Positions 1 through 10,184 of a stretch of 64,000 nucleotides of DNA are shown piece after piece. Source of the stretch: Blastobasis lacticolella (Eukaryota > Arthropoda > Insecta > Lepidoptera > Blastobasidae); NCBI GenBank assembly GCA_905147135.1, contig LR990040.1, positions 23,139,857-23,203,856 of the forward strand, written 5' to 3'. The position numbers were made by a program, and so were the translations under genes. The notes below the pieces were generated by a model. The model was given only the letters and a program-made list of their open reading frames with translations, did no database searches and was not told the DNA's origin. Positions within the stretch are counted from its first letter, which is position 1; every line of letters starts with the position of its first letter.

Positions 1-200
1 TAAAATATCGGCTAACAAATTTGCGGCCGATCGAGCGTGATTGGGCAACTTTTTGCACCAGTTGCCTCGGAACTTCCGAGTCGCGCGGAGTTTTGGAGAG
101 TTTGGGAGTAGCGGGGAGTTGCGGGGAGTGGGGAGGAGTGGGGGGCAGCCGGCGTCTTATCGTGGCGAAGTAGGGAGCAGAGATAAATGAACTTTAGTTG
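1..200 (+). other. GC-rich, G-run segment with a possible G-quadruplex
   Basis: This is the most GC-rich stretch of the first kilobases, in an otherwise AT-rich window. Positions 113-145 carry four G runs of at least four (GGGG, GGGG, GGGG, GGGGGG) separated by 6, 3 and 6 bases, which fits the usual G-quadruplex pattern. It could belong to a promoter or 5' untranslated exon of the gene whose exons start at 12359, but no start codon plus splice donor in the right phase was found here. Function is inference only. Confidence 0.3.
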
Positions 201-526
201 CTCTTAATTTAATGGCTGCGAGGTACTGAGGAAGTTCGCGCACGTGACCGGATAGACGGGAGGGCGTCGAGACCAATTATTGTCCAATTATTAATAAGAT
301 CCCAATTATGAACGAGATCCAAACGTGCGTTGTGTGTGAATACTGGCATTGTGCTTTCGCTCCCTGATAGGCGGAAGGGGTGCGTGTTCCATTTGTTTTG
401 TTGTGGAGAGGTGTATTGTGTACTGATATTGTGGTGTGTTTTACTGTGGGATGATGTTGCGGATTCCGTGGACTGCATTCCGCATACATGAATCAGAATG
501 TCAGGACTAGGCTCTCCAGCACCTGT

Positions 527-954
527 CTGCGAAGGATGATGGAATTTTTTAATCACATAGTCCATACAGGTGGACATAATTTCGAGCAGTGAATGGTGAC
601 AGACGAGATCGACAGCAGACGACCAAGATTTCGCTGCCCTACTAGATGATCCGGATAAATCCGCACAACGCTTAATTTAAAGCTGCATGATGCTAATGAT
701 AGATGCCGTTGTAGAGACATCGTAAAGCAAAAATGGGCTGTTCATAGGGGTGATCACGACCCTTAGCATGGACATGATGCGAGGAGGAGGAAACTGTGGG
801 TGTTGGGTTTGAAGATTTATCAAAAATATTGAGTTTCCATAGTTTGGCTGAGACCTCTCTGCCGTCTGCCGTCGATCTTGCCTGTCACCATGCTGCTCGA
901 GATTATGTCCACCTTTACGGGCTATGTAGCCAAATAATTGTAGGATCCTTCGCA
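527..954. mobile_element. Foldback element with ~95-bp inverted arms
   Basis: The left arm (527-621) matches the reverse complement of the right arm (863-954). Both contain CTGCGAAGGAT at the outer edge, GGTGGACATAAT, CGAGCAG, ATGGTGACAG and GATCGAC further in. About 240 bp of unlike sequence separates the arms. No ORF of note is inside. It looks like a decayed foldback or MITE-like element. A target duplication was not identified. Confidence 0.5.
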
Positions 955-1107
955 GGTAGGTGGACTGTTTAGATTATTTTTCCACAGAATTTTTGGTTCC
1001 ATTCGCGTTTTTCCCCACTCGGGTTTGTTTTCGTTAATATTGGATAATTAATCTATACTGGAGTACTGGTCCTCGCAAATATGACCCGCCACTAGTCGAC
1101 ACGCAAA

Positions 1108-1259
1108 GAAGAAAGGCCTTGCTACACACAAAGCTCGGCGCGAGCGCGGTGCGATAGTTGCTAAGCAACTATAGCGCGGTGCGAGCTCGGCGTGATAGTT
1201 GCCTAGCAACTATCGCACCGCGCTCGCGCCGTGCTTTGTGTGTGGCAAGGCCTGAAGAA
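1108..1259. mobile_element. 140-bp hairpin MITE with 6-bp target duplication
   Basis: Positions 1114-1253 form a long inverted repeat. The left arm starts AGGCCTTGC and the right arm ends GCAAGGCCT. About 58 bp of each arm pair with only a few mismatches around a loop of roughly 20 bp. GAAGAA lies on both sides (1108-1113 and 1254-1259), consistent with a 6-bp target site duplication. The arms are GC-rich and include smaller internal palindromes (GATAGTTGCTAAGCAACTAT). No coding capacity. The superfamily is unknown. Confidence 0.65.
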
Positions 1260-1334
1260 TCTATACAGTCGGTTCAAAACATAGTCCTAACATTTAGGTC
1301 ATTTAGGTACCCACATCTGTTCAGAGGTTTAGAC

Positions 1335-2270
1335 GTGAAATAATAAAAGATCATAAACAAAGACGCATCCCGTCGTCTGTCCCTATGTATCTATGTATGT
1401 ATCAATGTAGCATCCTTGACATTATTATCCCAATATAAACGGCTTTTTTTAACTATTCTATAGCATCCTGTACCATGCCGCCTATATATATAAAAAGGCA
1501 ATCATAATTCCCAACCTTAAAAATACCCTAAAAATCCATTCCTGTTATCGTCCCATATTTATCTTACCTCTTTTATCAAAAGTACTGCATCGAAAGTGAT
1601 GCAAAGAAGATTTGTCATGTTGAATATTGACCTTGTTTGAGATTGGATACAACAAGAAATAATAGATAATTTGTGTTAAATCAAATAAAATTATTACCAC
1701 CAGCTGGATAGCTGGCTCTTTTGCCTTTAATACCTATAAAAAATATAATAATCAACGAATGATCACTTTATTGCATAAATACAGGATAAGGTATGTGGCA
1801 TATATCGGTAGCAACAGAGAGCAACTATAGGCGGCTTTATCACTTCATGAAATTTGTTCAAGTTAACCTAGGGTAGGCAACCGAGAAACTGCGAGCCCGG
1901 TCAACGAAATTACATGTTTGTGTTGTATTTGAAATACTAATAACGCTGTACATAAAAAATACTATTAATATCATAATACGTACCTATCTTTACATAGTGT
2001 AAAACAAAGTCGCTTTCCGTCATCTGTCCCTATGTATATACTTTTAGATCTTTTAAACTACGCAATGGATTTAAATGCGGTTTTCAACAATAGATAGAGT
2101 GATTCAATAAGACTTTAACCAACCTTTTGTGTAGTGAGTAGCTGGTTTATTCCACGTCCTTCAGCTGCAATAATGAAGACGACGAAGAATATAAGTTACG
2201 CCTTATTCTGTAGATATTTCCGGAACCATTATTAAAATTACAGCAAAGGAAAACTGATATTTTTCTGCGG
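1335..2270. other. AT-rich non-coding stretch with retroposon fragments
   Basis: No coding region is supported here. Short pieces of a dispersed repeat carrying 'gtctgtccctatgtatctatgtatg' style sequence occur near 1340-1405 and 1995-2150. The same family is seen more completely at 48366-48569. The remainder is AT-rich with no recognisable structure. Confidence 0.4.
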
Positions 2271-2655
2271 CCCTATGAAGTATGATACGGACCCGGAAAA
2301 GTTGCTAAGATATTGAGCGTAATATAAAAGTTTAGCAAACATAGGAGAGGTTCTTTTCCCGTTCTACAGCTTCCTTTAAATAATAAACGTGATACGGAAT
2401 CACAGAGGGGTAAGCACCTACCGTCACATAAATTTTTGACGTCTGAAATAGACACTAGTGAAAAAATAATGTTGTTATTTGCATTTGTGCTTAAAATATT
2501 CCCAGGGTTGTTTAATGGGCAATAGGTAATAGAAAAAAAAAATATTTTTTTGTATACGATATATATTTTAAAGGTTTCTCCTGTGTGTAGAATGGACAAT
2601 ATGTAAAAAAGAAATTTGGTTTGTATATGAATACGTATTTCGAATTCTGTAATGA

Positions 2656-3228
2656 ATGTCCAAATCGAATGATTTAGTGTGTTCTTTAAAACAAGTCCGA
2701 TCTTGCATGGAGTACTGTTGCCACCTCTGGGATGGATCAGCCAAATACCAACTGGCTGTTTTGGATTCGGTGGAAAAACGGGCAAAGAGACTAATTTGTG
2801 AACCGCAGTTAATTGAGGCTAAACTGCAGAGCCTCGAGCATCGGCGTAGGGTTGCGCGTTTGTCGGTTTTCTACAGGTTGCACTTCGGAGAGTGTGCGAA
2901 GCAGTTGCACGACCTCATTCCGCCGGCCCCTTTCCGTCATCGGGAGACGCGATCCGGGCGAGTGCTTCATCCTTATGTCGTGGATCTTCCAACTATCCGC
3001 ACGAGCCGCTTTGGCTCGACTTTTATAATGCGTACGGCTAAGGAGTGGAATGCGTTGCCTGCGAGTGTGTTCCCTGATCAATATAATCTGGATGCCTTCA
3101 AGGCTAGAGTGAATAGGCTGTTCCTAGACAGGCATGCTCCATCATAGACCGCATCGTCACTTACCACCAGGTGAGGTGGCGGTCAAATGCCTGGATAGTA
3201 AAGTAATAAAAAAAAAAAAAAAAAAAAA
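2656..3228 (+). pseudogene. 3' fragment of a CR1/Jockey-like LINE (ORF2 C-terminus and tail)
   Basis: An open frame from 2656 to 3147 (163 codons) matches the region after the reverse-transcriptase domain of lepidopteran non-LTR elements: [13 protein letters not shown] near residue 15, [11 protein letters not shown], then [14 protein letters not shown] and [10 protein letters not shown] near the end. Catalytic RT motifs are absent, so this is a 5'-truncated copy. After the stop at 3145-3147 a short 3' UTR leads to a run of A ending near 3228, the retroposition tail. Degenerate copies of the same tail recur at 6960-7270, 25255-25372 and 55540-55640 on +, and at 19499-19600, 30150-30315 and 42022-42125 on -. 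The exact clade is uncertain. Confidence 0.7.
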
Positions 3229-3355
3229 CGCTTTCATACTTTATGCGCGTATTAAATTTGGCTAAATTCAGTCGTATATTCAGGAGCAAAAAGCGTAAAA
3301 GCAAATTAAACTGGAAAGTATTGCTCATGAAATAAGGTCCATATTTTTTTTTATG

Positions 3356-3502
3356 TTACTCAGCAGACAAACAGGCAAGCGGGCCACCTGATGGAAAGTG
3401 GTCACCGCCGCCTATGGACATCAGCAACACCAGGGGAGTCACCAATGCGTTGCCCGCCTCTAAAGAGACCTCTAATATACCTCTTGAACGATCCCATGTC
3501 AT
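3356..3502 (-). pseudogene. LINE 3'-end fragment (RYIRGLFRGGQ-type tail)
   Basis: Read on the minus strand this gives residues like KRYIRGLFRGGQ..GDSPGVADVHRRR followed by stop, then a tail containing PLSIRWPACLSAE in the next frame. The same C-terminal and 3' UTR segment recurs widely in the window (7620-7745, 13095-13230, 17100-17145, 28170-28410, 28830-28905, 61880-61970). The element continues at 3783-3915 after an inserted retroposon. No catalytic part remains. Confidence 0.55.
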
Positions 3503-3782
3503 CATCACCATCATCACAGCCCATAACAGTCCACTGCAGGACTTAGGGCCTCTCCCACGAAAGGGGAGGTTATTGCCATAATCTCCACGCTCGGCAGGCG
3601 GGTTGGAGATCGCAGTGTTTAAATATAACAATGGAAAATGCTGCTGCCCATTTTCCAGACTACGGAGACTCTTGATCTTTTGCCTCGAAAACATTAGTCG
3701 CCTTGTACGACACCCATGAGCGTAAGGGGTTGATGCTATTCTACTCTGCCGGACACCACACGGCCAATATCATAATATCATA
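3503..3782 (-). mobile_element. Retroposon E (SINE-like), with 12-bp target duplication
   Basis: About 280 bp of a family recurring at 6787-6895, 9905-10175, 14514-14780, 45359-45520, 52862-52930 and 54228-54300. ATCCCATGTCAT occurs immediately before (3491-3502) and after (3783-3794), so the boundaries are defined by a 12-bp duplication inside an older LINE fragment. On the minus strand the 3' tail is a GAT-type repeat (CTGTGATGATGGTGATG), as in elements mobilised by RTE-class LINEs. No ORF. Family name is not known to me. Confidence 0.6.
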
Positions 3783-3915
3783 ATCCCATGTCATAGTTCA
3801 AGGGAAACCCTGTGGCTGGGAGCTCATTCCACATCCGAATCGTACGAGCGAGAAACGTTCTTTCGAACCTTCTTTTGTACCTCGCCCTTTGAAAAGTGGA
3901 GCTATGATAATACAA
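3783..3915 (-). pseudogene. Continuation of LINE fragment split by retroposon E
   Basis: Directly follows the right copy of the 12-bp duplication. Sequence such as 'cattccacatccgaatcgtacgagcgagaaacgttctttc' corresponds, in reverse, to the segment at 28215-28300 of the plus-oriented copy, where it precedes the RYIRGLFRGG-type tail. The two halves (3356-3502 and 3783-3915) were therefore one LINE fragment before the insertion. Confidence 0.5.
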
Positions 3916-4309
3916 ATTATACTAAAGTTTCAGTGTTTTCCCTCCCTAAATTTTCTAAACAACCAGCCTCCACAAACAAAACTGACAATTCGTAAATTAG
4001 GCCTAAAATCGCGTAACACGATTCCCGTAATCGAATGGTTCAACCGAGCTCCTACTTAAGGATTCACAACAAAGAACAAAGCTAAGGTACTTGCGTAAGC
4101 GTAAGGCATCTAAGATACTATTACTTGGTGAACCTAATTGTAATGGAGTTTGTTGATCGTTGTGTAGCTGAGTTTGCTTACCTCAACCCTAAATCCGTTG
4201 GGATTTGGATTAAGTTATTTAGGGAGCGAAGTTTTGTCTGCAATTACTTGGCGTATTTGAATGGTTTTTGGTGTGTTTACTAGTGGACCCGGCCCTACTT
4301 TGTTCGCGT

Positions 4310-5476
4310 GGATTTTCCCCTACCCTTTTTTTTTTTTTTTTTTTTTTTTCGTCAGGAAATCCTTGCTACAGATACCACCTGCCAGGGGAGCAGATGGTTA
4401 TGTGGGACTCACCAAAGGTCCTACCCACTAAAACCTGACGGTGCCCGTCTCACCGCATATAGGCAAAGCCACGGTACTTGCGCGGAGGAGCTCTACGCAT
4501 ACCCCGATGACTCCGCCAGCGGACCTCGTAGAGCGAGTTGTTGTACGGGGAGCGAGCTTTGTGCTCACTCTAAACAGCTTCTTATGGGGCGTGCCGGGAC
4601 ATACGGTACGCCAACCATCACGGGATCTGTTTAACAAGCGGCAGGTGATCCCCATTCCCACCGCTCAAGCTCCCGTTAGGGGGGAAGGTGGCGTGCATAA
4701 TCACGCCTCCTGCGACCGACTCTCCGGCGACGAATTGGGAGAGCTAGTGCGTCGTCCTCTCTCTCCCTCTCCGCTGCCTCCTTTTGTGACATTACCAGCT
4801 CACAGAAGGTAACCACCGCTTGCCATGATCTGTCGCTCTCAACCATGGATTTTACCACGGCCGGGAGCGAAAGATCGTTTCCTACCACCACAATAAGTGC
4901 CTCGCGTGGCGCCTCCCATGCTTGGCACTCAGCCAACGTATGCTGCGCCGTATCATTGACGTACCCGCACTCGTGGCAGGCTGTCGTGGCTTCCCTCCTG
5001 GCTGTGTTGCACAGGTACCTCCCGAAGCATCCATGCCCCGAGAGGACCTGCACGAGCCTAAAGGTAAGCGCACCCCTCCTGCGCTCCGTCCACTCCTTTA
5101 GGACGGGGCAGATCGCCTCTATTGTGCGAATTCCCGCGGAAGGCTCCAGAAGTCGCTGACTCCAGCTTGCAATCGCCCTTTCTCGGGCACTTTGTCGCCA
5201 TTCTTTCGTGACCTCAGGCACAAGATCAACCCCGTCGCAACGTGCTTCGGCAGTCCGCCAGTATAAAAAAGCCAAAATCTCAGCATCCAAATCCCAAGGC
5301 AGCGTTCCAGCTAAAACGCAAGCCGCCTCAAAGGAGATGGTACGGTAGACACGTATTGCCCTGACTGCCATGACTCGCTGCGGTCTTCGTAGAAGTGTTT
5401 TATTTTGGGCAGACAAAGCTTCTACCCACACAGGCGCTCCATACAGAGCCATGGTATGGGGATTTTCCCCTACCCT
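4310..5476 (-). mobile_element. 5'-truncated R1-like LINE with 17-bp target duplication
   Basis: A minus-strand non-LTR insertion. The plus strand shows a long T run at 4325-4349, which is the poly(A) tail. The sequence GGATTTTCCCCTACCCT is present at both ends (4310-4326 and 5460-5476), giving a 17-bp target site duplication. Only about 1.13 kb of the 3' end was inserted. The target is itself a dispersed repeat (tagtggacccg..cttcgttcgcgtg type, seen also at 32092 and 48366). The LINE sequence 4350-4675 is 3' UTR. Confidence 0.75.
4676..5459 (-). pseudogene. R1-clade LINE ORF2 C-terminal fragment
   Basis: An open minus-strand frame of about 258 codons ends at 4676. It corresponds to the region after the reverse transcriptase in R1-type ORF2: MALYGAPVWVEAL at the start, a middle part with RAIASWSQRLLEP, and a zinc-knuckle CHECGYVNDTAQHTLAEC (CX2CX8HX4C) near residue 160-180. 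The tail is basic (RRRRVGRRRRDY). The uninterrupted frame suggests a fairly recent insertion. Endonuclease and RT catalytic motifs are missing because of 5' truncation, so it cannot move by itself. The methionine at 5452 is fortuitous because the frame runs to the insertion edge at 5459. Confidence 0.7.
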
Positions 5477-5526
5477 ATCTTAACCCTACGCCTACTCCAC
5501 AACTACCATATACCTACCCTACACCT

Positions 5527-5632
5527 AGGTCAGATGGCAGGTGCTCCACTGTAATTACCTGATCTGCCAAATCCTGGAGCATGGCCCTTGCGCGCGAGAG
5601 CACAACCGGAACATTAACACCAGGTTGACTAT
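5527..5632 (+). repeat. SINE-B 3' fragment
   Basis: Contains 'gctccactgtaattacctgatctgccaaatcctggagcatg' and 'acattaacaccaggttg', matching the 3' half of SINE-B seen complete at 53862-54210. It faces an inverted copy at 5752-6050 about 120 bp away. Confidence 0.55.
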
Positions 5633-5751
5633 TTAATACATAAACGATCGGTGATTGGTGTCTCCTTTTAGGCATATTCATATTTCTTTATTGGTATTGT
5701 TCATACATATTAAATATTAAACATAAGATAAAGATATTAATAAAAAATAAT

Positions 5752-6050
5752 CATCTTGGCGTTAATGTCCCGGTTGTGATCTCGCGCACGAGGGCCCGGG
5801 GTCCGCCTTGACCTCGATCCAGGATTTGGCAGGTCAGGCAATTACAGTGGAGCGACTGCCATCTGACCTCCATGACCCTGCTACCAGGGGAACCTGACCA
5901 GATTGGATCATGATTACACATCCAGTCGCCTGAATGTGCAGGTTTCATCACGATGTTTTCCCTCACCGTAAGAGCATCGGTTAGTATTCAACTAATGTAC
6001 ATAACTCAGAAAACAGTCATTGGTACATGGCCGGAGCGGGATAAGATAAA
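5752..6050 (-). mobile_element. SINE-B copy (tRNA-related family), head truncated
   Basis: In reverse orientation it holds the full SINE-B body: acattaacgcc end, 'ccaaatcctgga', 'gcgactgaatgtg', 'gatgaaacctgcac' and 'gttaaatactaacc' counterparts, ending at 'tggtacatggccggagcggg', where the tRNA-like head begins and is cut off. Open frames here are fortuitous. Confidence 0.6.
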
Positions 6051-6776
6051 GATATTAAATGTATATATTCCTTTCTTTCAATAGAATACTTGTTATTTAA
6101 CAATGAATCCTCAGAACAGTTCAATTGAACAGGTTTCACTCTCAGGACCAACGTACTGGAACATGAGAATATAAGCACAAAAACAAAGAGATCGTTTGAA
6201 CGCACACATCAAAAGAGAGAGTTTCTTTCTCCATTGATCTCCAGTTATCGGGCTGTCGTTGACACTGGACTATGAAATGTGTCCTTATTCCTTTGCTTTT
6301 ATCATTGGAGGCATGTAATTCCGTTTATATTGATACTCGTAACTAAAATTCTTAAGAGGAAAAGTTTGTAAGTTTACTTGTTGAAATTAACACATGAAGA
6401 CGTGAACAAGGCAAGACATACCTACATAATGTGTCGGACGCGGTCCGGCTTTGCTTGGCATTGTCGGGCGCTGCTCAGCTCTGGTGCTCCGGTTTCTTTC
6501 GTACTTTTCTACCAAAGGGGGGGGCCCTTTCTCTTTCGAGGATTGAATTACAAAATTTTAACTTGAGTTTAATAATATCCGAAACCACTGCAATGGTTTT
6601 GAAGTATTTTACTTGGAAGCTATATCATTCCCTAGTGTCATAGGTTATTCGTGATCCCGGAAAAAATAGTAGGATCCCGCAAATTGAAGGTTTACAGATT
6701 CGAACTGCCTGCAGGTCTGCAGGGGCTGGCTAGTACGACAATTATATACAGGGTCCTCCTCTCGAAGTGTGATCAA

Positions 6777-6900
6777 TTAAAAACGCTGTCATCATCACAG
6801 CCCATAACAGTCCACTGCAGGACTCAGGGCCTCTTCCGCGAAAAGAGAGGTTATTGTCATAATCTCCACTGTTGGCAGACGCCTGTAACTAAGCTTATTC
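6777..6900 (-). repeat. Retroposon E fragment
   Basis: Begins 'catcatcacagcccataacagtccactgcaggactcagggcctcttcc' like the copy at 3503 and breaks off after the 'ttattgtcataatctccac' segment. Confidence 0.5.
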
Positions 6901-6959
6901 TGTGGCAGCCGAGTTTCGAAACCGGCTAGCAAGCGGGCGATCAGAATCCATACCCGAGA

Positions 6960-7275
6960 CAGCTAATGTTTTTTATAATCCATTTTCCGCCGGCCCCTTT
7001 CCACCCTTGGGAATAGCGATTCGAGCGAACTGTTCAGCCTTATGTCGTGTATCTTCCAATATCCACACAAACTGCTTTATTTCCACATTTATATTACATG
7101 CGGCTAAGGTGTGGAAAACGTTACCTGTGGCTGTATTCCCTGGTCATAATTATTCCGACTCCTTCAAGGCAAGAGTGAACAAGCTGTCTCTAAACATGCA
7201 TGCTCCTTCTTCGGCCGCATCGTCACTTACCACCGGTGAGATAGCTGTCAAACGCCTAACCTAATTTTGCTACAA
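6960..7275 (+). pseudogene. Decayed CR1/Jockey-like LINE C-terminus
   Basis: Plus-strand frame ending at 7264 retains AGPFPP, AAKVWKTLPVAVFPG, SFKARVNKLSLN and MHAPSSAASSLTTGEIAVKRL, matching the fragment at 2656-3228 but with many substitutions and an internal loss. It is a remnant of the same family with no catalytic domain. Confidence 0.6.
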
Positions 7276-7619
7276 GTTTAAATTTCTTTATTAAATCGAC
7301 CCGACCTTATTGAGGTCAAGACGACTCAATTAAAGCGTCTAATCGTAAACGCACAACCGTACCAAACTGGCCTCGCTTTGACAGCGTTAGTGTCAATAAA
7401 CTTTTCACTGAACCCAGTCCTATTTCGGACAATTTGCACAGTCCTAAACAAATAAATTTGCAAACAAATTGTCCCGATCTAAGCTGGCCCGTTGTATATA
7501 AATGTTATCATTGGATTCTGCCATGTGCTTCCCATATATGTATACGTATGGGCTCCAGTATTCACGCACTGTATTCAATTCGAGTATGAAAAAATGCGAG
7601 ACGATATTGGGGCCTATAA

Positions 7620-7745
7620 CAAAAAGAGGTATATTAGAGGTCGCTTCAGAGGCGGGCAACGCAATAGTAATTCCCCTGGCGTTGCTGATGTGGATAGGCA
7701 ACGCTGACCACTTTCCATCAGGTGCTCCACTTGCCTATTTATCTA
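7620..7745 (+). repeat. LINE 3'-end fragment (RYIRGLFRGGQ-type)
   Basis: Encodes KKRYIRGRFRGGQRNSNSPG followed closely by a stop and the usual 'ccactttccatcaggtg' 3' end. Confidence 0.5.
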
Positions 7746-7965
7746 CTGAAAAAGAAATTAACTATAGGTAGGTACTACACATTTCTTAAATACACTTTTT
7801 GTTGCATTTGAAGCGTCGGTGACCTAAAGGCAAAAGAGTCCGACTCGTTCTAAGAATATCAATGACTCTTCTGAGTTATATACTTTATTGTGCTGACTCT
7901 GGCAATCAACATGCCTGGTCGACAAGGGTTGACTATAGTCAACCTTTACTAGGTCCAGTAAACAT

Positions 7966-8000
7966 AAAATCAAAATCAAAATCAAAATTTCTTTATTGAT
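7966..8000 (+). repeat. (AAAATC)n microsatellite
   Basis: Four consecutive imperfect units of 'aaaatc' from 7966, followed by 'tttctttattgatt'. Confidence 0.5.
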
Positions 8001-8944
8001 TAGGACATTAAATATCTCTTTCAATCGTCAAAAAGGAGGGGGGTAGGAAAGTAGGAAGGAAACACACACATAGGTTGATTGACCAGGATTGTTCTTATAG
8101 ACCCTTATTAGACCCACTAAAATGTAGACGCCGGTCGAAGTCTACGTTTAGGTTACAACTAATCGTTTTAAGAAGTCGTTATTTATTGGTCTTACCTTTT
8201 TCTAAAGAGGCCAAAGCTTTTTAGGATTGTTAGGTTATGGATGTCAAGAATATAATTTTGGCGTTGTTCACGTATTTTTATCATTTATATTATGTTGTAT
8301 TTGTTAACTTGTATAATGGACTGGCATTATCTTTGGACAAAGCTCCTCAAATAAAGATAAAAAACGAAGTCGTCATTCCAAAAAGTCATCATTTTAAGAA
8401 ATCGTCATTGACCGCCGTCGTAATTTTAAGTAGTCGTCATTAAACATCCGTATTTCCTCCGATTCCCATCGGACGCAGTGCGTGGATACTCTAGCCATTA
8501 TTGTGTCTAGAGCAAATTTGCTTGCGGGTCGCAATATCGACGCCAACACCCCCTCGGGAGCTATCCTGTTTTATTTGAACGCCAGAGTCGATAATGAACG
8601 CTTTTTTCTCGATACCTATTCCTGGAAGTCAATATACTAAAGGTGTAATAAAGGATACCATTTTAGTACCTCTCCGTGTGTGTACTCAAATTTTATTGTA
8701 TTGTAATCAAATCGTGCATCTGTGGACGGCGGATGCTACGCCGATATCGCCCTTATTAACTCTTTTTGAGGTACGAGTCTGGGACGGAAGTTGATTGGGA
8801 CGAAATAAACAATAAGGTAAGGTATAGAATGTCAATGAGCTTTGGAGGATTTTATGGATATAATTTGTGTTGATCTTGCTGTTGTGGGCTGATGCTCGCG
8901 GCTCTCGGGACCAGCTTATGTGCGTCGAGTCCTTATAGGTGCTC
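8001..8944. other. No gene recognised
   Basis: Open frames such as 8237-8443 (hydrophobic start MDVKNIILALF) were considered as a signal-peptide exon and rejected, because no suitable donor in phase 1 follows. A few imperfect repeats of 'gtcgtcatt' occur at 8365-8445. Otherwise nothing was recognised. Confidence 0.3.
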
Positions 8945-9140
8945 GACACACCAAGGGGGTATTGCAGAATTATTTTTTGGCACAGAATATCTATAGGTAT
9001 GTATAGCAACATGGAGCCAAGCCAACCACACCAACCAAAGGTTTTTACGGGGTCGGCAACGCGTGGGTGATGCCCCTGGTATTGCAAACGTCCATAGGCT
9101 GCGGTGACTGTTTATCATCAGGCAGGCAAAAAAAAAACTC
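8945..9140 (+). repeat. LINE 3'-end fragment (FLRGSLRVGDAPGIANAYRLRR type)
   Basis: 'ggtttttacggggtcggcaacgcgtgggtgatgcccctggtattgcaaacgtccataggctgcggtgac' matches the longer copy at 61250-61425 and that at 58735-58815, ending in 'catcaggcaggcaaaaaaaaa'. Confidence 0.5.
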
Positions 9141-9662
9141 GTGGTGCTCCTGCTGCCAAAAGAAAATTAAAAAAAACAGGACAATGTCGAATTAACGGAT
9201 GTGTTTTATTTAAATCTACGTACGATACTTGGGCAGGACCGATCGATACTGTTGGTAGGGTAAAAGCCGGATACTTGCACCAGTGGGATAGTTGCCGATG
9301 TTTTGAATACACTATGTTAGGGATGTTTTTAGCGTTAGCTCTCTACTTTAATTGAAAGTGTCCCTCCTGAAAGCCTTAGTGCCATGTAATCCATCAGCGG
9401 AGGCGTACGCGTTTTGTCCTTATGAGTAAAAAATTTCCGCGGCGAAGCTTTCACGGGCGTCAAAATTATATTTGTAAGTAATTTCCATGGAATATTTTTA
9501 TTACTGATTGTGGAATCAATCTACTTTTTGTTTCTTTGCGTGCGTAAGAGCTTAAACTACATTGTTAATTATGTTTTATTGTTGAAAAGTTCTTATTTAT
9601 TGCACAAATAAAAAGCGGATTGCCCCTATATTGTGGGCAACTATAGGAGCAACTATATTGTG

Positions 9663-9890
9663 ATATTGCTCTTGGTGTGTTGCAGGTTTTAATGAAGCGT
9701 CGCGAAGGAAATTGCGAATTGAAAGTTATTGAATATGTCTTTGCTGGATGGAGCGGATAAGAGCAGTTGGAAGAATAAAAGCTCTTGAATTCTAAACTCA
9801 ATACAATATGTTTGAAATACAAACACACGATCAAAGTAATATGAATGGTTGAAATGGACGTAAAATACTGTATTCTTTCATTTTTCTTTT
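9663..9890 (+). repeat. Local direct duplication, copy 1
   Basis: About 230 bp with 'ggaaattgcgaattgaaagttattgaatatgtct' at 9707 and 'ggatggagcggataagagcagttggaagaataaaagctcttgaattctaaactcaatacaatatgtttgaaatac'. A highly similar copy lies 522 bp downstream (10185-10412), on the other side of a retroposon E insertion. No coding evidence. Confidence 0.6.
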
Positions 9891-9904
9891 TTTTTAATCA
9901 ATTA

Positions 9905-10178
9905 TTGTAGATATAGGTGGCTCAGCCGTGTAGTGTCCGGTAGCCGTGTGGTATCTGGAAGAGTATAATAGCACCAACCCTTCACACTCGTGGATGTCGT
10001 ACAAGGCGACTAATGTTTTCGAGATAAAAGATCTAAGGTCTCCGTAGGCTGGAAAATGGGCAGTAGCTTTTTCCATTGTCATTCATTATAACACTGCGTG
10101 GAGATTATAACTTCCCCTTTCGTGGGAGAGGCCGTAAGTCCTGCAGTGGACTGTTATGGGCTGTGATTATGATGACTG
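9905..10178 (+). mobile_element. Retroposon E copy, plus orientation
   Basis: Runs from 'gtggctcagccgtgtagtgtccggtagccgtgtgg' to 'ggactgttatgggctgtgattatgatgac', the reverse of the copies at 3503 and 14514. It ends in the GAT/ATT-type tail expected of this family and sits between the two 230-bp duplicate segments. Confidence 0.55.
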
Positions 10179-10184
10179 TAGGTA

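Noticed and set aside
2273..2785. 170-codon minus-strand ORF
   Set aside because: AT-rich, low-complexity peptide overlapping the LINE fragment, with no domain or splice context.
4845..5159. 104-codon plus-strand ORF
   Set aside because: Antisense to the R1-like LINE frame, which carries the recognisable zinc knuckle.
8237..8443. Signal-peptide exon of the DIP-like gene
   Set aside because: The hydrophobic start is suggestive, but no donor leaving a single base (phase 1) follows, and the peptide shows no link to PRFEDSL.
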